In this document: positions 11,346 through 23,761 of the stretch, piece by piece
Numbering within the stretch: position 1 is the stretch's first letter
How the letters are laid out: each line of letters starts with the position of its first letter
Assembly: GCA_023974075.1 (NCBI GenBank)
Contig: JAMFTG010000200.1
Span: 1 to 64,000, forward strand
DNA from: Chaenocephalus aceratus
Lineage: Eukaryota; Chordata; Actinopteri; Perciformes; Channichthyidae
Length of the DNA stretch: 64,000 nt
Reading direction: 5' to 3'
Made by a program: the position numbers and the translations under genes
The notes under the pieces: generated by a model
What the model was told of the DNA's origin: nothing
Seen by the model: only the letters and a program-made list of their open reading frames with translations
Databases searched by the model: none

Positions 11346-12100
11346 ATCAGGTGTGGTTGCTCTCCGGTGCATTGGATCAGATATTTAATATTAAACTCTC
11401 TTTATAAACCCAACCTTAACCCTTTGTTTCCACACAGCTTTGTGTTGTGATTGTAATTCTGTAAAGTATACAGAGAGAGCCCCCTAGTGTTCAAGGCAAG
11501 GAACCTGAAGCGTTGCAGAGACAAACACAGGACCAGAAGACCAGAACAATAGAATCATTACATGTACATGAAAGCTTCCTGTTATTAAACGTTGCTTTAT
11601 GAGGTGCAGGCTGTTAACAGACACTTTAGCAGAGTGCAAGTATTCACCATGTGCTAAACTACTCAACAAGATTCTTTTTACTTATTAAATTACAGTTTTA
11701 TTTTCAACATCGTCAAGCAAATGAATGGAATGAAATAGCATGTTAGCTTATTTGCTAATTTAGCAGATAAAGCTGCCTTCCTGGCGTTCAGTGCACTCAT
11801 GGCTCTGAAACTTGCTGCTGAAGTTAAGAAGCTTCTAAATACTTGAAGCTCGTTCTAGAAAGATGTTCCCAGAGGAACGAATGCACTTCAGTTTGAGCAC
11901 ATTTATAGACAAAGCTGTGAGGAAACAAGGCTTAAAATAACCTGAAACAAGATATTAAAAAGAAGATAATTAAGTAAAGGTTTTGACAAGATTCACAAAT
12001 GCCATGATTTGATTTAATATGTATTATTTATTATATCCAGGCTTGGAATTTTGTCATTTTAGGGGCAAGGCCATTTGGCCTTCCCGTTCACATTTTTTTC
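11346..12100. other. No gene recognised
   Basis: Noncoding sequence with short frames only. Nothing identifiable on either strand. Confidence 0.4.
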
Positions 12101-12101
12101 A

Positions 12102-12325
12102 AGGGCACAAAGGCCACATGACAGGGCACAAAGGCCACATGACAGGGCACAAAGGCCACATGACAGGGCACAAAGGCCACATGACAGGGCACAAAGGCCA
12201 CACGACAGGGCACAAAGGCCACACGACAGGGCACAAAGGCCACACGACAGGGCACAAAGGCCACATGACAGGGCACAAAGGCCACATGACAGGGCACAAA
12301 GGCCACATGACAGGGCACAAAGGCC
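12102..12325. repeat. 21-bp minisatellite, ~10.5 copies
   Basis: The unit agggcacaaaggccacatgac is repeated with almost no variation except an a/g switch (catgac or cacgac) in copies 5-7. Because 21 is divisible by three, every frame stays open, giving repeats such as GHKGHMT on the plus strand and MWPLCPV on the minus strand. These are artefacts of the array rather than a gene. Confidence 0.95.
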
Positions 12326-13022
12326 GTTTGGTTAAATTACGCTGGTTTTACCTTTCAGATTAATACCGTGACATTCTCATTCACCAAGAAACATTAATGA
12401 TGTATTAAGCAGGAGTTACAGAATACAGAATACATGCTCTAAAATGTCATTTGTAACATATTCCGTTACATTACTCCATCTAATTACCGTATTCTAAATA
12501 CTTGGATTACATCAGCGCTGTTTTACATTTGATCAAGTGTGAATCAAGCTGCTATTTCAGAGTTTGAATCGCCCACATGATGCCAGCAAAAACCCACAAC
12601 TTAACTATAGGATAAACTGAAACATTATGCATCATCTCACAGAAATGTCAGAATTTTAGTTCAAAAAGCCCAGAAAATCAAATGAGAAGGATTCCAAAAG
12701 TAACCCCTACAATTCCTTCAAAGAGAGACGTATCCTCCTAACTAGTGATGATAGCTCACCAGCTATCGCTAGTCAATCAACATGACGGGAAAGTGTAGCA
12801 CTAACGTCAACGCCAGTCGTTTTACAAATGGCTGAATGAATAGCAATAGTGTTTCTTAAACGTATACGTTAAGTTCGGCCATAAACCACATAAGTCAGTC
12901 ATGTATTATATCAAAACCGCTTAGCAAGAAAAATACTAGATTCAAAGGTGACAGCTATCTGCTAGCTTGTAGAAGCAACACTAGATGTAGACCCCTTGGA
13001 GGGAAGACGTTAGCGCTATCCA
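12326..13022. other. Noncoding; diverged match to 16620-17150
   Basis: 12740-13010 shares a colinear series of short phrases (cgctatcgctag, atgttaagt-like, accacat and atatcaaaac) with 16980-17130. It is probably the upstream part of another copy of the hAT gene annotated next. No other feature seen. Confidence 0.35.
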
Positions 13023-13493
13023 GGGGCGTCGCCTGGACCTGGAAACATTCGGGGCTTAGCCCACAGTGGCGGCGCTACAGTCAAATGTTCTACTGCAAGA
13101 CTCCCCACACGCACATACACAATTGCGCCATCTGGTGTCACAAACGTGTGCCTGCATTAGCTTTGTTACGGCAAGTGATTGTGGGAGATTCTCAAAGCAC
13201 GTGAGGATCTCTTGAGGGTAAGGTGCCTGTATTATCTCGGTGGACAAAATGTATGTTTTTATTTTACAAGGACAATAACGTACTGTTGTGTTTGTTTAGT
13301 TTAATGTTAATCGTTTAATTCTCACAGTCACAGCAACATGTTTTTTGTGTGATTGGCTATTTGTTTTATATGATTTATCAACGTGATCATCAATAGCTAA
13401 TCGCAACAGAACCCAGCTCACGTGTCCTTTTATGCTGTCCATTGAAATGCAGGTATGTGAGTTTTGTACACCAGTTTATTTATGTGTAATGTT

Positions 13494-13760
13494 TCACATT
13501 GCTCCACATGATGCCTTGACTACAAAGATGATGTTTCTACGCTTCTTCCTCTGCGTCACAGTTTCGGGAATATCAAGATCATTGCACAAGGCCTTGGTCT
13601 TGTCATAGACCTCATGTGCTTTCTCGTTACTTTGGTAATTTTTCAGTGTGTTCTCAACTGCCGTTTTGTAATCTACTGCCTGCACCAAGTCAATTGTTTC
13701 TTTCTGCAGGTATTTGTGCAGCCCTGAGTGGTTGAGAGCAGTGTCTGGAAGCCCTGAGTG
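13494..13760 (-). pseudogene. hAT transposase central fragment (ZMYM/DUF4371-like)
   Basis: After one frame shift, the minus strand reads through KETIDLVQAVDYKTAVENTL and then KALCNDLDIPETVTQRKKR. This resembles the region following the first catalytic block in ZMYM1-like hAT proteins, where a helical segment ending in a basic RKKR stretch precedes the variable insertion. A 30-bp direct duplication (13721-13780, gagtggttgagagcagtgtc) disrupts the upstream part. It is nonfunctional as it stands. Assignment rests on pattern recall of the family. Confidence 0.45.
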
Positions 13761-14559
13761 GTTGAGAGCAGTGTCTGGAACATGACAGCATGTAGATGGT
13801 ACTGCATGTTCAAAGCTTGCTTTCCAGTCCCTTTGCTAGAGGGGCTGAAAGGCTCCCTAAAGTCTTGATCAAAGCAGGAGGTTTTTGACATGCCCAGCGA
13901 ACAAGTTGTTTGTCTCCTACCTCTAGCTGTTTCTGAAATGTTTGCAATCTCTGATGGTGGACAAGAGATGTGGAGAAGAAAGAGTAGAGACACTCCAGGA
14001 GATCAACGCAGGTATGTGAGTTTTGTACACCAGTTTGTATAAGTTTAATGTTTCACACTGCTTGTGAAAAATATACTACCACTATACGATCACTGATGTT
14101 TTGTTGTTGACTGGACACTTATTTTGTAAAAGAGATAGCATGAGAGGATCTCTTAAGCAATGCAGCTCACGTGTCCTTTGTATATGCTGTCCATTGAAAT
14201 GCAGGAAAGTAATCACCAGCTCTGAGGGATCTGTTGCCGAGGGGACACTACACCGGAGTTACATAAGCAGAGATAAAGTGCTATTTTGGGGGGAACTCAC
14301 CTCCTCTGGGGTCCCCCAGGAAGATTTTTTTTAAATGTTGAAGTTAAAAGCATCAATCTTGTGCACTTTGAGAGCAACATCAAGAGATATGATACATCTC
14401 TCAACACCCATATGTCAAAAAGAAATCAAAGAATCAGAATCAGAAACGGGTTTATTATTTAAAAACACTTCATTTTCCAATTAAATCATAAACAATGTCA
14501 AATTATTAGAAGTTGTTAGTAATCAGATTAAACAGAAAAAAGGGATGGAAGGAGGAAAT

Positions 14560-14830
14560 AATAATCCCTCTTCTCTTGCTGTTTGCGGTTGAAATTATCT
14601 CTTTTGCTGGCCAAACATGCTGGATGGAAAGCAGTGATGTCTCACTTGCCTTGGCCCTGTATCTGCAGTCCCTAAATCAGTCATGTTACCCATTGACTCT
14701 TGTCTGTTCTGGTGTTCCTGTTCATTGTTGTCTCCATTGTCGTTCTTGTCTGTTGTATCTCCTTCTTGTGTGTCCCTTTCTCCTGTTCTCCTTTCTCCAT
14801 CCTCTACTCTGTTTGGCTCATCTGTGATGA
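14560..14830 (-). pseudogene. hAT transposase acidic N-terminal exon with TTF-like start
   Basis: An acceptor (ttacctacacag) at 14831-14842 opens an exon reading VITDEPNRVEDGERRTGERD. A low-complexity acidic segment follows, then GPRQVRHHCFPSSMFGQQKR, which resembles the lead-in to the TTF zinc finger of ZMYM1-like hAT proteins. The reading is cut before the finger. The donor of the preceding exon (16885, phase 1) joins this acceptor in frame, which supports true splicing. Confidence 0.5.
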
Positions 14831-15682
14831 CTGTGTAGGTAAACACAAACAAGTATGTAAGTCAATCAGTTTCCAGCTCTGTCAAATAAATGAATTTCAA
14901 GATACACACATTTGTCTTCATTAAAATGAGTGTCACCACACAGTCACAAAATGTAATACTAACCAATTGAAAATAGTTACATGTACATTGGAAACCTCTT
15001 GTAGATATCACTATTAAGAGTAGTTATCTGCCAATAGGACAGAATCATTCCTATACAAATGCAGTTTGAGTAATTCACTTAATATATTCACTTAAAACTG
15101 TAATATAGTCATTTTCACTTAATACTCTAATATAGTCATCTTTCTGCATTCAACACTAAGGAAAGCTGTACAATTTGACATGATGATGAGGAAAAAAGGC
15201 CTCCGACAATGCAGATCATTTTTTGATCATATGAATTCTAAGATGGGGGTCAAGGCTTAATATTTGGGAGCATAGTGTCCCTTGCCCCTTTCAGGAGCCT
15301 CACTGGATTAGCTTTGATCTGAAATATGTGTATAACAAGCTTGTTAGCTGGCTGTCCATCTCATAATGTTCACATAGAAACTAGCTGTCAATAGGAAATA
15401 TCAATCAGAAGAATTATATTTTCATGCAAAATCTGTCACAAAAAGAGGTTGCACATTTAAATGCAGGTGTTGTTATGGCAACGTCAGTGGCCAGACAGCC
15501 ACATTTACTGCTGCAAATACGTTCAAACATGCTGTCGACACGTAAAGCAGTGGCAACTATGCCACCATTTCAGCTGACTCTTTCTCAGAAATACCGTCAC
15601 ATAACATCCATATATATTTCAGTGCTAGGTTGATGCTTAGCTAAGCTAACTATGAAACACTTTAACTGGCAGGACTCAGGAT

Positions 15683-16605
15683 CAGAGATGGGGTCGTTAC
15701 TAAAAAAAAGTAATATATTACATATTACATATTACTTTGAAAAAAAGTAATATATTACACTACTTCGTTACTCTCTACATAAAGTAATTTGTTACTTTAC
15801 TCGTTACTTTACTCGTTACTTTACTCGCAGGGCCGGCCCGCCCCTCCCTGCAGGCAGATCACGCAGACTGCTAAAGTTTCAAATGTTCTCTTTAGTTCAG
15901 TTTCTATTGTCGCATAAGACTGATCCAGATAGCTCCTGAATGTTTTCATATCTGACCGTGGCTGTCCTCTGTCTCCTGCTATCTGACCGTGGCTGTCCTC
16001 TGTCTCCTGCTATCTGACCGTGGCTGTCCTCTGTCTCCTGCCTCTGGTCTCCTGCTATCTGACCGTGGCTGTCTTCTGTCTCCTGCTATCTGACCGTGGC
16101 TGTCCTCTGTCTCCTGCTATCTGTATATTTTGCGCAGTCTATCTCTGCTCACGCTGTTGCGTCGGCGTGTTCTCCTGCGTGTTGGCCATGTGTTGCACTG
16201 GAGCCAGACTGGAGCACACCGCAAAGACTTCAGCCGAGCACATACGAACTGCGCATGCGTGAGTGGCAATAACTCTCCTTACCAGCAGGAGGCGGTAGTG
16301 TGTATTCGTCATTCAAAACAGGCAACAACCGGAAAACAGAGAAGAAGAACAGACTACGTGTGTGAAATACATAAACAACAGCTATGTGCGTTAGCTTCAC
16401 CTTAGCATGTGTTCTTTGCAGGTGTTTGTTGAGGTTTGATTATGACTGATTTTAGAAAGTAACGAAGTAACGCGTGTCGGGGCAATGTTAGTAACTGTAG
16501 TGTGATTACTGAATTATAAAAGTAGCGCGTTACACTACTCCGTTACCGACAAAGTAATATTATTACAGTAACGCGTTACTTTGTAACGCGTTACACCCAA
16601 CTCTG
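15683..16605. mobile_element. Non-autonomous hAT with perfect 8-bp duplication
   Basis: Left end CAGAGATGGGGTCGTTAC, right end the complement of CAGAGTTGGGTGTAACGCG. CTCAGGAT is duplicated at 15675-15682 and 16606-16613. Subterminal repeats of gttacttt/aacgcgttac are present on both sides. No transposase. Inserted into an intron of the hAT gene remnant. Confidence 0.9.
15949..16125. repeat. 31-bp minisatellite, 5 copies
   Basis: The unit atctgaccgtggctgtcctc plus tgtctcctgct is repeated five times. The third copy carries an extra ctctggtctcctgct. It lies inside the hAT at 15683-16605. Confidence 0.9.
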
Positions 16606-16884
16606 CTCAGGATCAACTACTACTGTAAGGTAGCTTCTAGCTTCATGTCGAACACAGACAGTAAGTCAACATTTCCCAGAATGTTCTTTGAAATCACCAG
16701 GTAACGCTAAAAAACACAACATTTAGATTGTATGACAAAGTGTTTATTTAATATATCTGGCTAGCTATAGCTACTTGCTAACGGTTTAGCTTACCCCCGC
16801 GATTCAAAGTAACGTCAACGTAGCTATAATGTATGCTTTGCTTACATGTTGACATAACTTGTAAGTTTACTGACAGGTACATAC

Positions 16885-16932
16885 CTTGTTCACCTGGCTC
16901 AGGTGGTGGCTCTGGGGTTGTTGTGTGAGCCA
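16885..16932 (-). pseudogene. Short exon 2 of the same hAT gene
   Basis: Minus-strand stretch ending in GAACAAG followed by gtatgtacc. In the frame that joins exon 3 it reads AHTTTPEPPPEPGEQ, a proline-rich linker. The phase from exon 1 does not match, so an indel or unseen exon is required. Confidence 0.35.
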
Positions 16933-17145
16933 CTACTTGAGAATTGCATTAAAGAAATGTCTAATGTCCATCTTCAGAATCTCCGCTATCGCTAGTTTTC
17001 ATGACAAAATGTACTAACGAGTCGACTTTAAATAGGCTAATACAATGGTAATTACCTATCAATAGTACATTCTATAAACACGTAAATGTTAAGTCCTTTC
17101 AAATACTACCACATCATATCAAAACAGCTTGGTCCGCTTGCTTAC

Positions 17146-17201
17146 CTGTGCTTCTCTTGCTCCCGCGGCTGAGGAGGAGGCTGTCGGGCACCTACAGGCA
17201 T
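17146..17201 (-). pseudogene. Start exon of the hAT gene
   Basis: The minus-strand ATG at 17201 reads MPVGARQPPPQPREQEKH and ends at CACAG/gtaagc, a canonical donor. A GC-rich leader precedes it. It probably drives the hAT gene remnant extending to 13.5 kb. Confidence 0.4.
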
Positions 17202-17310
17202 GGCCGTCGTGGCCGTCGTGATATTCCCACCCTGATTATATCCCTTAGGTTGCAGCTTTTGAAATTAATCATTAATTGTTTTTTCTTCGAATAACATATG
17301 TTCATGGTAA

Positions 17311-18187
17311 AGGCCCTGTCACACTGTCCCGAAATTGACACCCGATGGACACACGATAAAGGAAATGTTCAAATTCGCCTATGATCGTAGCAACATCGGG
17401 CCATTCGTGAGGGCATCTTAAGCCATCGTATGACCGCCGGTGGAGTCTCTCAGGCTCCGGCAGCAACTTCGTGAGCGGCATCTTCGTAAGGCACTCGTGA
17501 GGGCATCTCTCGTGAGCCCTCACTCTGATCGGGGCGAATGCCCGATGGCACCGAGGATAACAACATGCCCTCATGATGGCCTTACGAAGGGCAAAATTGA
17601 CACACGAATTCAACACGAAAATGAACCTTCTCAAGGTCCTTCGGCTATTTGCATGCCAAATATTTTCCCACCGCTCACGAAGTTGCTGCCGGAGCCTGAG
17701 AAACTCCACCGGCGGTCATACGATGGCTTAAGATGCCCTCACGAATGGCCCGATGTTGCTACGATCAGAGCCGAATTTGAATGTTTCCTTTATCATGTGT
17801 CCATCGGGTTGTTTTATTGCACAACAAAATCATGTAAACATATTATGTAAATAATCCAATGTGTGTTCTGTGAAACTGAAAAGGATATAATATATTATTT
17901 TGAAGGAGAGTTGACAGGAAGTTGTTGTTGCTATGGAAACAACATTACGGAGAAAACGTAATATTTTCTACATATAAAGACGGAGAAAGTAAAGAACAAA
18001 GTCTGAAGATATCAGTACTGTATCATAGTACTGTAACATAATTGTTTTTGGTACTTTCGTTGCAGTTGTATGTCTTAAATGTAATGTAAATGTTGCCTTC
18101 GTGTGGTTCGGGGCGATCTTCGAAATTCACAATTCAATATTCGTGTGTCCATCGGGTGTCAACTTCGGGACAGTGTGACAGGGGCTT
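17311..18187. mobile_element. Palindromic MITE with TAA target duplication
   Basis: Termini AGGCCCTGTCACACTGTCCC and the complement of AAGCCCCTGTCACACTGTCC are flanked by TAA at 17308-17310 and 18188-18190, a 3-bp duplication of the kind made by PIF/Harbinger elements. A further inverted pair (17325-17465 against 17680-17815) fills the left half, which is why similar reading frames appear on both strands. No transposase is present. Superfamily assignment is tentative. Confidence 0.75.
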
Positions 18188-18234
18188 TAAGGATTACCAG
18201 ACTTAATGAAAGTGTCACCAACCAAGGTTTTTCT

Positions 18235-18268
<34 letters not shown>

Positions 18269-18285
18269 TGTGTGTGTGTATGTGC

Positions 18286-18316
<31 letters not shown>

Positions 18317-18323
18317 TGTGTGG

Positions 18324-18356
<33 letters not shown>

Positions 18357-18430
18357 TGTGTGGGTGTGTGTGCGTGTGTGTGTGTGCGTGTGTGTATGTA
18401 TGTGTGTATGTGCGTGTGTGTGTGTATGTG
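18235..18430. repeat. (TG)n microsatellite with TA/GC variants
   Basis: About 195 bp of TG dinucleotides interrupted regularly by tatgtgcg and gggtg. It abuts the target site of the next hAT. Confidence 0.95.
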
Positions 18431-18437
18431 TGTTAAC

Positions 18438-19257
<820 letters not shown>

Positions 19258-19478
19258 GTGTTAACCATCAGAGGTAGAACACAGTAAAGGTCTCACCAAC
19301 ATCTACATGATGCAAAAACGGGTACAAAACCAGTTTGAATTATTTTCCGTCCAAATTGTTGAACATAAATCTGAGCCTTGTGTGAAAAGGCCTTTAATAT
19401 CGATCAGAAATAGGTCTAAAATGTAAGTGTAAATATTCTAATTGTAATTTTGTTTTGTGAAGAGTTCCCTTATTTTAG

Positions 19479-19570
19479 GAAGACCTGCATCACCTTCAAT
19501 GATGAAACAAAGACTGCATCTGTCAGAAAGGTTGCTGATGAAGTGAAGTTTAATGAACAGCCTGTTACTG
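19479..19570 (+). pseudogene. Candidate orphan coding exon, unknown product
   Basis: A 92-base open stretch lies between a good acceptor (cccttattttag) and a good donor (ACTG/gtatgt). In the only open frame it reads KTCITFNDETKTASVRKVAD followed by EVKFNEQPVT, a plausible folded-protein sequence that becomes a stop immediately inside the intron. I do not recognise the family. It lies just inside the right inverted arm, so it may belong to the element bounded by the arms or to an older transposon. Confidence 0.35.
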
Positions 19571-20049
19571 GTATGTAAAAACAGATGTCTGTCTTTTTTA
19601 ATTTTTCTTAAATGATCTTTATTTGTGTGCCACTCGGGGAATGTCAATCACAAGGTAGTGTTTGGTTGATTTGAGAAAATGTCCTAAGTTTATCTGTTCT
19701 TTGAAAATTAACTATTTTGCAATTTATAATTGTTTTGTCATTCTGGATTTGTTATGTGACTGATGTTCTGATGAATGTATTAAATATACATGTCTGGGGA
19801 TAATTTAACTGTAAATCATGTCGTGACACAAGTTTCTCTCCTCAGTGACACTTATTGAGGGGATTTCTTTAAGTTGCAGATGAAATATGTGCCTTTTAAT
19901 ATTCTCAGCTTCTCTTTTCTTTACTCTGTGGAAGCTAATGCTCCTGCACACGTTATAGTGTCGACATGCTGAGCGTATTATCTGCCAAAAGGAACCTGTT
20001 GTAATTGCTGCCGTTTGTAATGCCTGATGCCCATCTAAGAAATGCTGCT

Positions 20050-21253
20050 TTTTTTGTTATGAAAAGTTTTTATAAATATATTTGTAAATAAACCCTGTTT
20101 ATATGAGTGCACCTGTGTTTCATGTTTTATGGTACTGTGTTTGTTCCGATGCAACACCTGTCTCACTAAAGACTTTACAGACACATGTAATGAATTGAAT
20201 TGAGTTCGGTAAAACACGGTACATCAATAAAAACATTTACATCAAAGTAATTGACTGTTTTTCAGTAATGTAGTAAAAACAAAACTCTGAAGACATACTC
20301 GCACGATCTGTGTAAAGATGTAAGCGTTTTGAGACACATGGCAACCCTCACTAATAATAATACACTTTATTTATACCTTTCATGCAACATGCAGCCCACA
20401 GAGCTTTACAGAGACGACACAACGAGTGAGTTATTAACAACAAGTTATAAACAAACAAAGGGTTATATTTCATTTGTTCCGTTCATGGTATGAACACTTC
20501 ATGTATAATAATAAACATAACACGTCTCTGTAAACACACCGTTCACCGAAAAGGAGCAGGGAGAAGAAGATAATCTCATATGACCCGCCCCTTTCTAAAT
20601 AAATAGAAATAGATGGTCTGTCCTTCATATTTCTTTTTCACAGCCAAACATAACGGTATCTTAGGAGAATAAGAGAAACACAAGAAACACAAGAAATACT
20701 GATTTCCCACTTGACAGTTAACGGAAACAACACACACCAACACCGAAACCTCACATGTAAGGGAAAGGAAAAGTGCAACACCCTCATCTGAGTCCTGCTG
20801 GACACGGTGGAGAGCGGCGCATAATAATAATCATAATAACAACAATGGGACCTGAAAATAAAGAACAGACATCACATCAAACATGTACCGAAGCAGGACC
20901 AGAGTACATCGACTTCGTCACATTCTGCTTAGTCCCATTATTCTTAATTTATACAATTCCTTTAACTGAAAAATACAGTTTGATATCACAGAGCCATCAA
21001 ACATGGTCAGTGAGACCAATACAATGACCCCAACATGAAAACATGGGTCTGTAATCTACTTTAAAAGCTCCAATGGGAAGCTGCTCCATAGAAACAGAAA
21101 GCAGCCTCCCCAGATCTCTGTGAACATAAGGTTAGGAATAATAAGGTTACACTGAACGTCTACTTTGTTTATTCATCCAGCACAGTTCAACACAAGGCAC
21201 CTCAAAGGGCTTTATAAAAGAAAGACATTAAGAAACACATTACAACATGTCAT
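20050..21253 (-). repeat. Right arm of large inverted repeat (uninterrupted copy)
   Basis: Reverse complement of 1262-1715 plus 2903-3640, without the 1.19-kb insertion present on the left. It includes a LINE-tail-like phrase (aataatacactttatttata at about 20357) and a 60-codon frame (from 20844) also found in the left arm. No recognisable protein. Confidence 0.85.
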
Positions 21254-21257
21254 TTAG

Positions 21258-21345
21258 CGGAGGCTGTGGCGCAGGTTCAAACCCCACTGCAGTCAGCATG
21301 TCGTTGTGTCCCTGAGACCCTTCACCCCAAATTGCTCCTGTGGTT
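21258..21345 (+). mobile_element. tRNA-type SINE fragment
   Basis: Contains a B-box-like ggttcaaaccccactg followed by cagtcagcatgtcgttgtgt and ttcaccccaaattgctcctg, the order seen in fish tRNA-derived SINEs. The A-box part is missing or degraded. Confidence 0.4.
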
Positions 21346-21799
21346 TGTCCATATATAGAAACTCTGCACGATGTTTTCAAGTATGATGCCGGCATCTCCT
21401 ACAACAACAATGGCCTTCCAGGTCAGAGTGAGCCGTTCAAACAACCCACTCTCTTCAGTCTGCGTACAAATGACACGACTTTTCACATTGGAAATGCAAT
21501 AGATACGCAGAAGTCTGATTTTGCGTGCATATGATACGCCACGTTTTGAGCTGTCATTTGGGTATATAGCCCATTATGGATAAAAGCGATTTTCACCCAT
21601 TTAGTAATTACATGTTTTACATTTGTCCACAGCAATTTGTTTCCTATCGCCTAAACCTCCAGTACACAGTTTAATACTGTCAACTTCTAATTTTTCGGAA
21701 CAACGAAAACGTCTTTTAAAACTACAATTCCCAGTAGAGACGTGCCATAGAGAACATGTTGCGAACTGCGACAGCATGTGTAGTTCTCAGGGGGCGTTC

Positions 21800-22005
21800 G
21801 AGTCCAGTTTTGAATAGTCTGCCGTGGTTTCGTTCCATTTCAAATAGTTTGACGCTCGGCGTAACCTTGGCGCATTGCCACTCCAACATCCAATCCCAGA
21901 GCTTGAAGATTAATCACGGGGTTTGTCAACGGGACTGTAGTCCCAAACAATAGCTGGGGATTATGGGTAGTGTAGTGTCTTCGGCCATCCTAAACTCAGA
22001 TTTGT
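21800..22005 (-). mobile_element. Third copy (end fragment) of the foldback family
   Basis: Matches the outer right side of the 3815-4903 element (4830-5035) in inverse orientation. It shares tagtgtcttcggccatccta, ccaatcccagagcttga-like and ccagttttgaatag phrases. Confidence 0.75.
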
Positions 22006-23183
22006 TTTTCGGATATCATATCGCATTAACACCATATCCCAACGTGCATTGCGGCTAAAACATCCCGAGCTTCAAGCTGAGGATCTTGGGTAATCAGTTT
22101 ACCGTCTACGTCTGTTTCCGGTGACTTTATTTACGGCTAAAAAGCATGCTAAAAGCCCAAGATTATAGAAATAAACGAATAAATAAAAGCAAGGATAATT
22201 GTGTGTTATTTTTGAGTAAATAACAGTGTGTTATTTAGAAAAGAATAACAAATTAGAAGGAAAAAAAGATTTTTAAAAATACAGATTTCATTATTCTGAG
22301 GCTCTGAGCTCCATTTCTTTTCCTCACAGACGGCAAAAAAAATACGACATTATACGATTTAAAATAAAAACAATAATCGTGGCTTGGTATTGAGTAAGAC
22401 GACAGCAGCCAAAGTGGAATCAACAGCTGAATCTGCAGCCTCCTCAGACATTCTACTTTGAGCTTGATATTGGTGAGTACTTTTGTTGGACCTACGTGTG
22501 TCTTGTCTTTGTGGCAATAAAAGACGCTGCATTTGAATGGCCCTTAAGAATTGAATACTGAGCGTAACCATGGTTACGGAATGGTTGTAAAAATCAGCGT
22601 GACGCTATAAACATCCAATTAATTTTGCTGCCCTTCTAAATACAAATGGAAACATGTAGCTCCTTTATTTGTGGCCTGTGTGTGTGAATTTGTGTCTCTG
22701 CTGGTGTTTCCCCTGCTCCATTCAGAGCGTAAAACACCATTAGGAAGCAGGGAATATCTGACCAGAAATTAAGGATTTGTATTGGTCTTTCAGATCTCGT
22801 ACCGATCAGGAGAAATCTCAGGTGATGTCTCTGAGCAGTGTGTGCTGCAACTCCTGTTCAGGTGCAGGTTCTTTATTTGTACCCGTAGGTAGATTCTGTT
22901 TGCAGAGAAAAGACAAGGGATCCATGCTGACACTAAAAACAAACACAAACAACACATCTCTAACAAAGGACTAGTAAAAGTACAAGTACACCCTGCTCAA
23001 CCAAATCTCAAAATATTTAAAAAACATTTTAAGAAGAAAAACACTAGTACAAACATGGACATTCAAAATTCACAATTAAATAAATAAATAAAATAGGCAT
23101 CTGTGTGACGCTCCTATGACGTGTTAATTTGTGCAATAGCTGCTGGGATAAAACTGTTTTTATAGCGCTTCGTTCTACTCCTT
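22006..23183. other. No gene recognised
   Basis: Mixed noncoding sequence. Short frames at 22359-22571 and 22777-22974 have no recognisable motifs. An imperfect purine-rich stretch lies near 22980-23090. Confidence 0.4.
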
Positions 23184-23761
23184 GGGACATAAATGTTGTG
23201 TTTTGAGAAAGAAATACATTTTCAACCAAAATGTATGGAAAAACAAGCAAAACATGAATCCTTTATCAGTTAATGCTGAAGATGCCAAATATAGTAGCAA
23301 TTACCAACGCAAATGTTATGTTGATAAAGTCTGGAAACATATTTCTGCTAATTTTCTTTATTTGTAATGTGCAATAGGAAATGACCCAATGTGCTTCATC
23401 CTGCTCCTCCACCCGCAGCAACAGCAAAGCCTGCTCGGATCATCTGTTGAGACGCAATTAATATCTTCAGATAACCCACATTGCAGATTTGGGGTCAAGG
23501 TGACCATTCCAATGTTTGACTAAAAGGCCAATTATATAAGGACACATGTGTTGTGGTCTTTTATTATTTTGTCTGAAGAAAATATTTTCTAAATGATTAA
23601 ATCTGAGCACAGAGGAGCACCTGCTCCTTCGTCCACTCTCCTTTCCCTCTGTAGAACGGGAACCTGCACGATGTCATTACAAAACATCCAAAAACTTCTT
23701 TCGCACTGTACGCATCAATGTAAGCTTGGTTCTCATGGTTCTTTTGTTGTTCATCACATGT
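23184..23761 (+). repeat. Left terminal inverted repeat of a Ginger-like element
   Basis: This ~575-bp stretch is the inverse of 32395-32958 with only scattered differences, both outer ends starting cataaatgttgtgttttgag. Between the two repeats lie minus-strand integrase and Ulp1 protease exons, so the pair is best read as the termini of one DNA transposon. A LINE tail was inserted at 23762. The homologous attagctttac resumes at about 24584. Confidence 0.65.

Larger units (their letters stand above)
13023..17203 (-). mobile_element. Broken intron-containing hAT (ZMYM/TTF-like) element
   Basis: The left end CAGGGGCGTCGCCTGG resembles the terminus of fish hAT elements. Minus-strand segments encode pieces of a TTF-finger/ZMYM1-like hAT transposase separated by intron-like gaps: start codon exon 17201-17146, exon 16932-16885, exon 14830-14560 and a later part at about 13760-13494. 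A separate hAT (15683-16605) lies in the intron between exons 2 and 3. No matching right terminus was found. The conserved carboxy-terminal hAT dimerisation region is absent, and the gene is broken by frame shifts. Confidence 0.55.

Noticed and set aside
17302..17850. Two ~135-codon frames on opposite strands with similar starts
   Set aside because: They are mirror readings of the palindromic element at 17311-18187, with no other sign of coding.
21258..21345. A tRNA gene
   Set aside because: Only a B-box-like segment is present; no cloverleaf or A-box. It fits a SINE fragment better.
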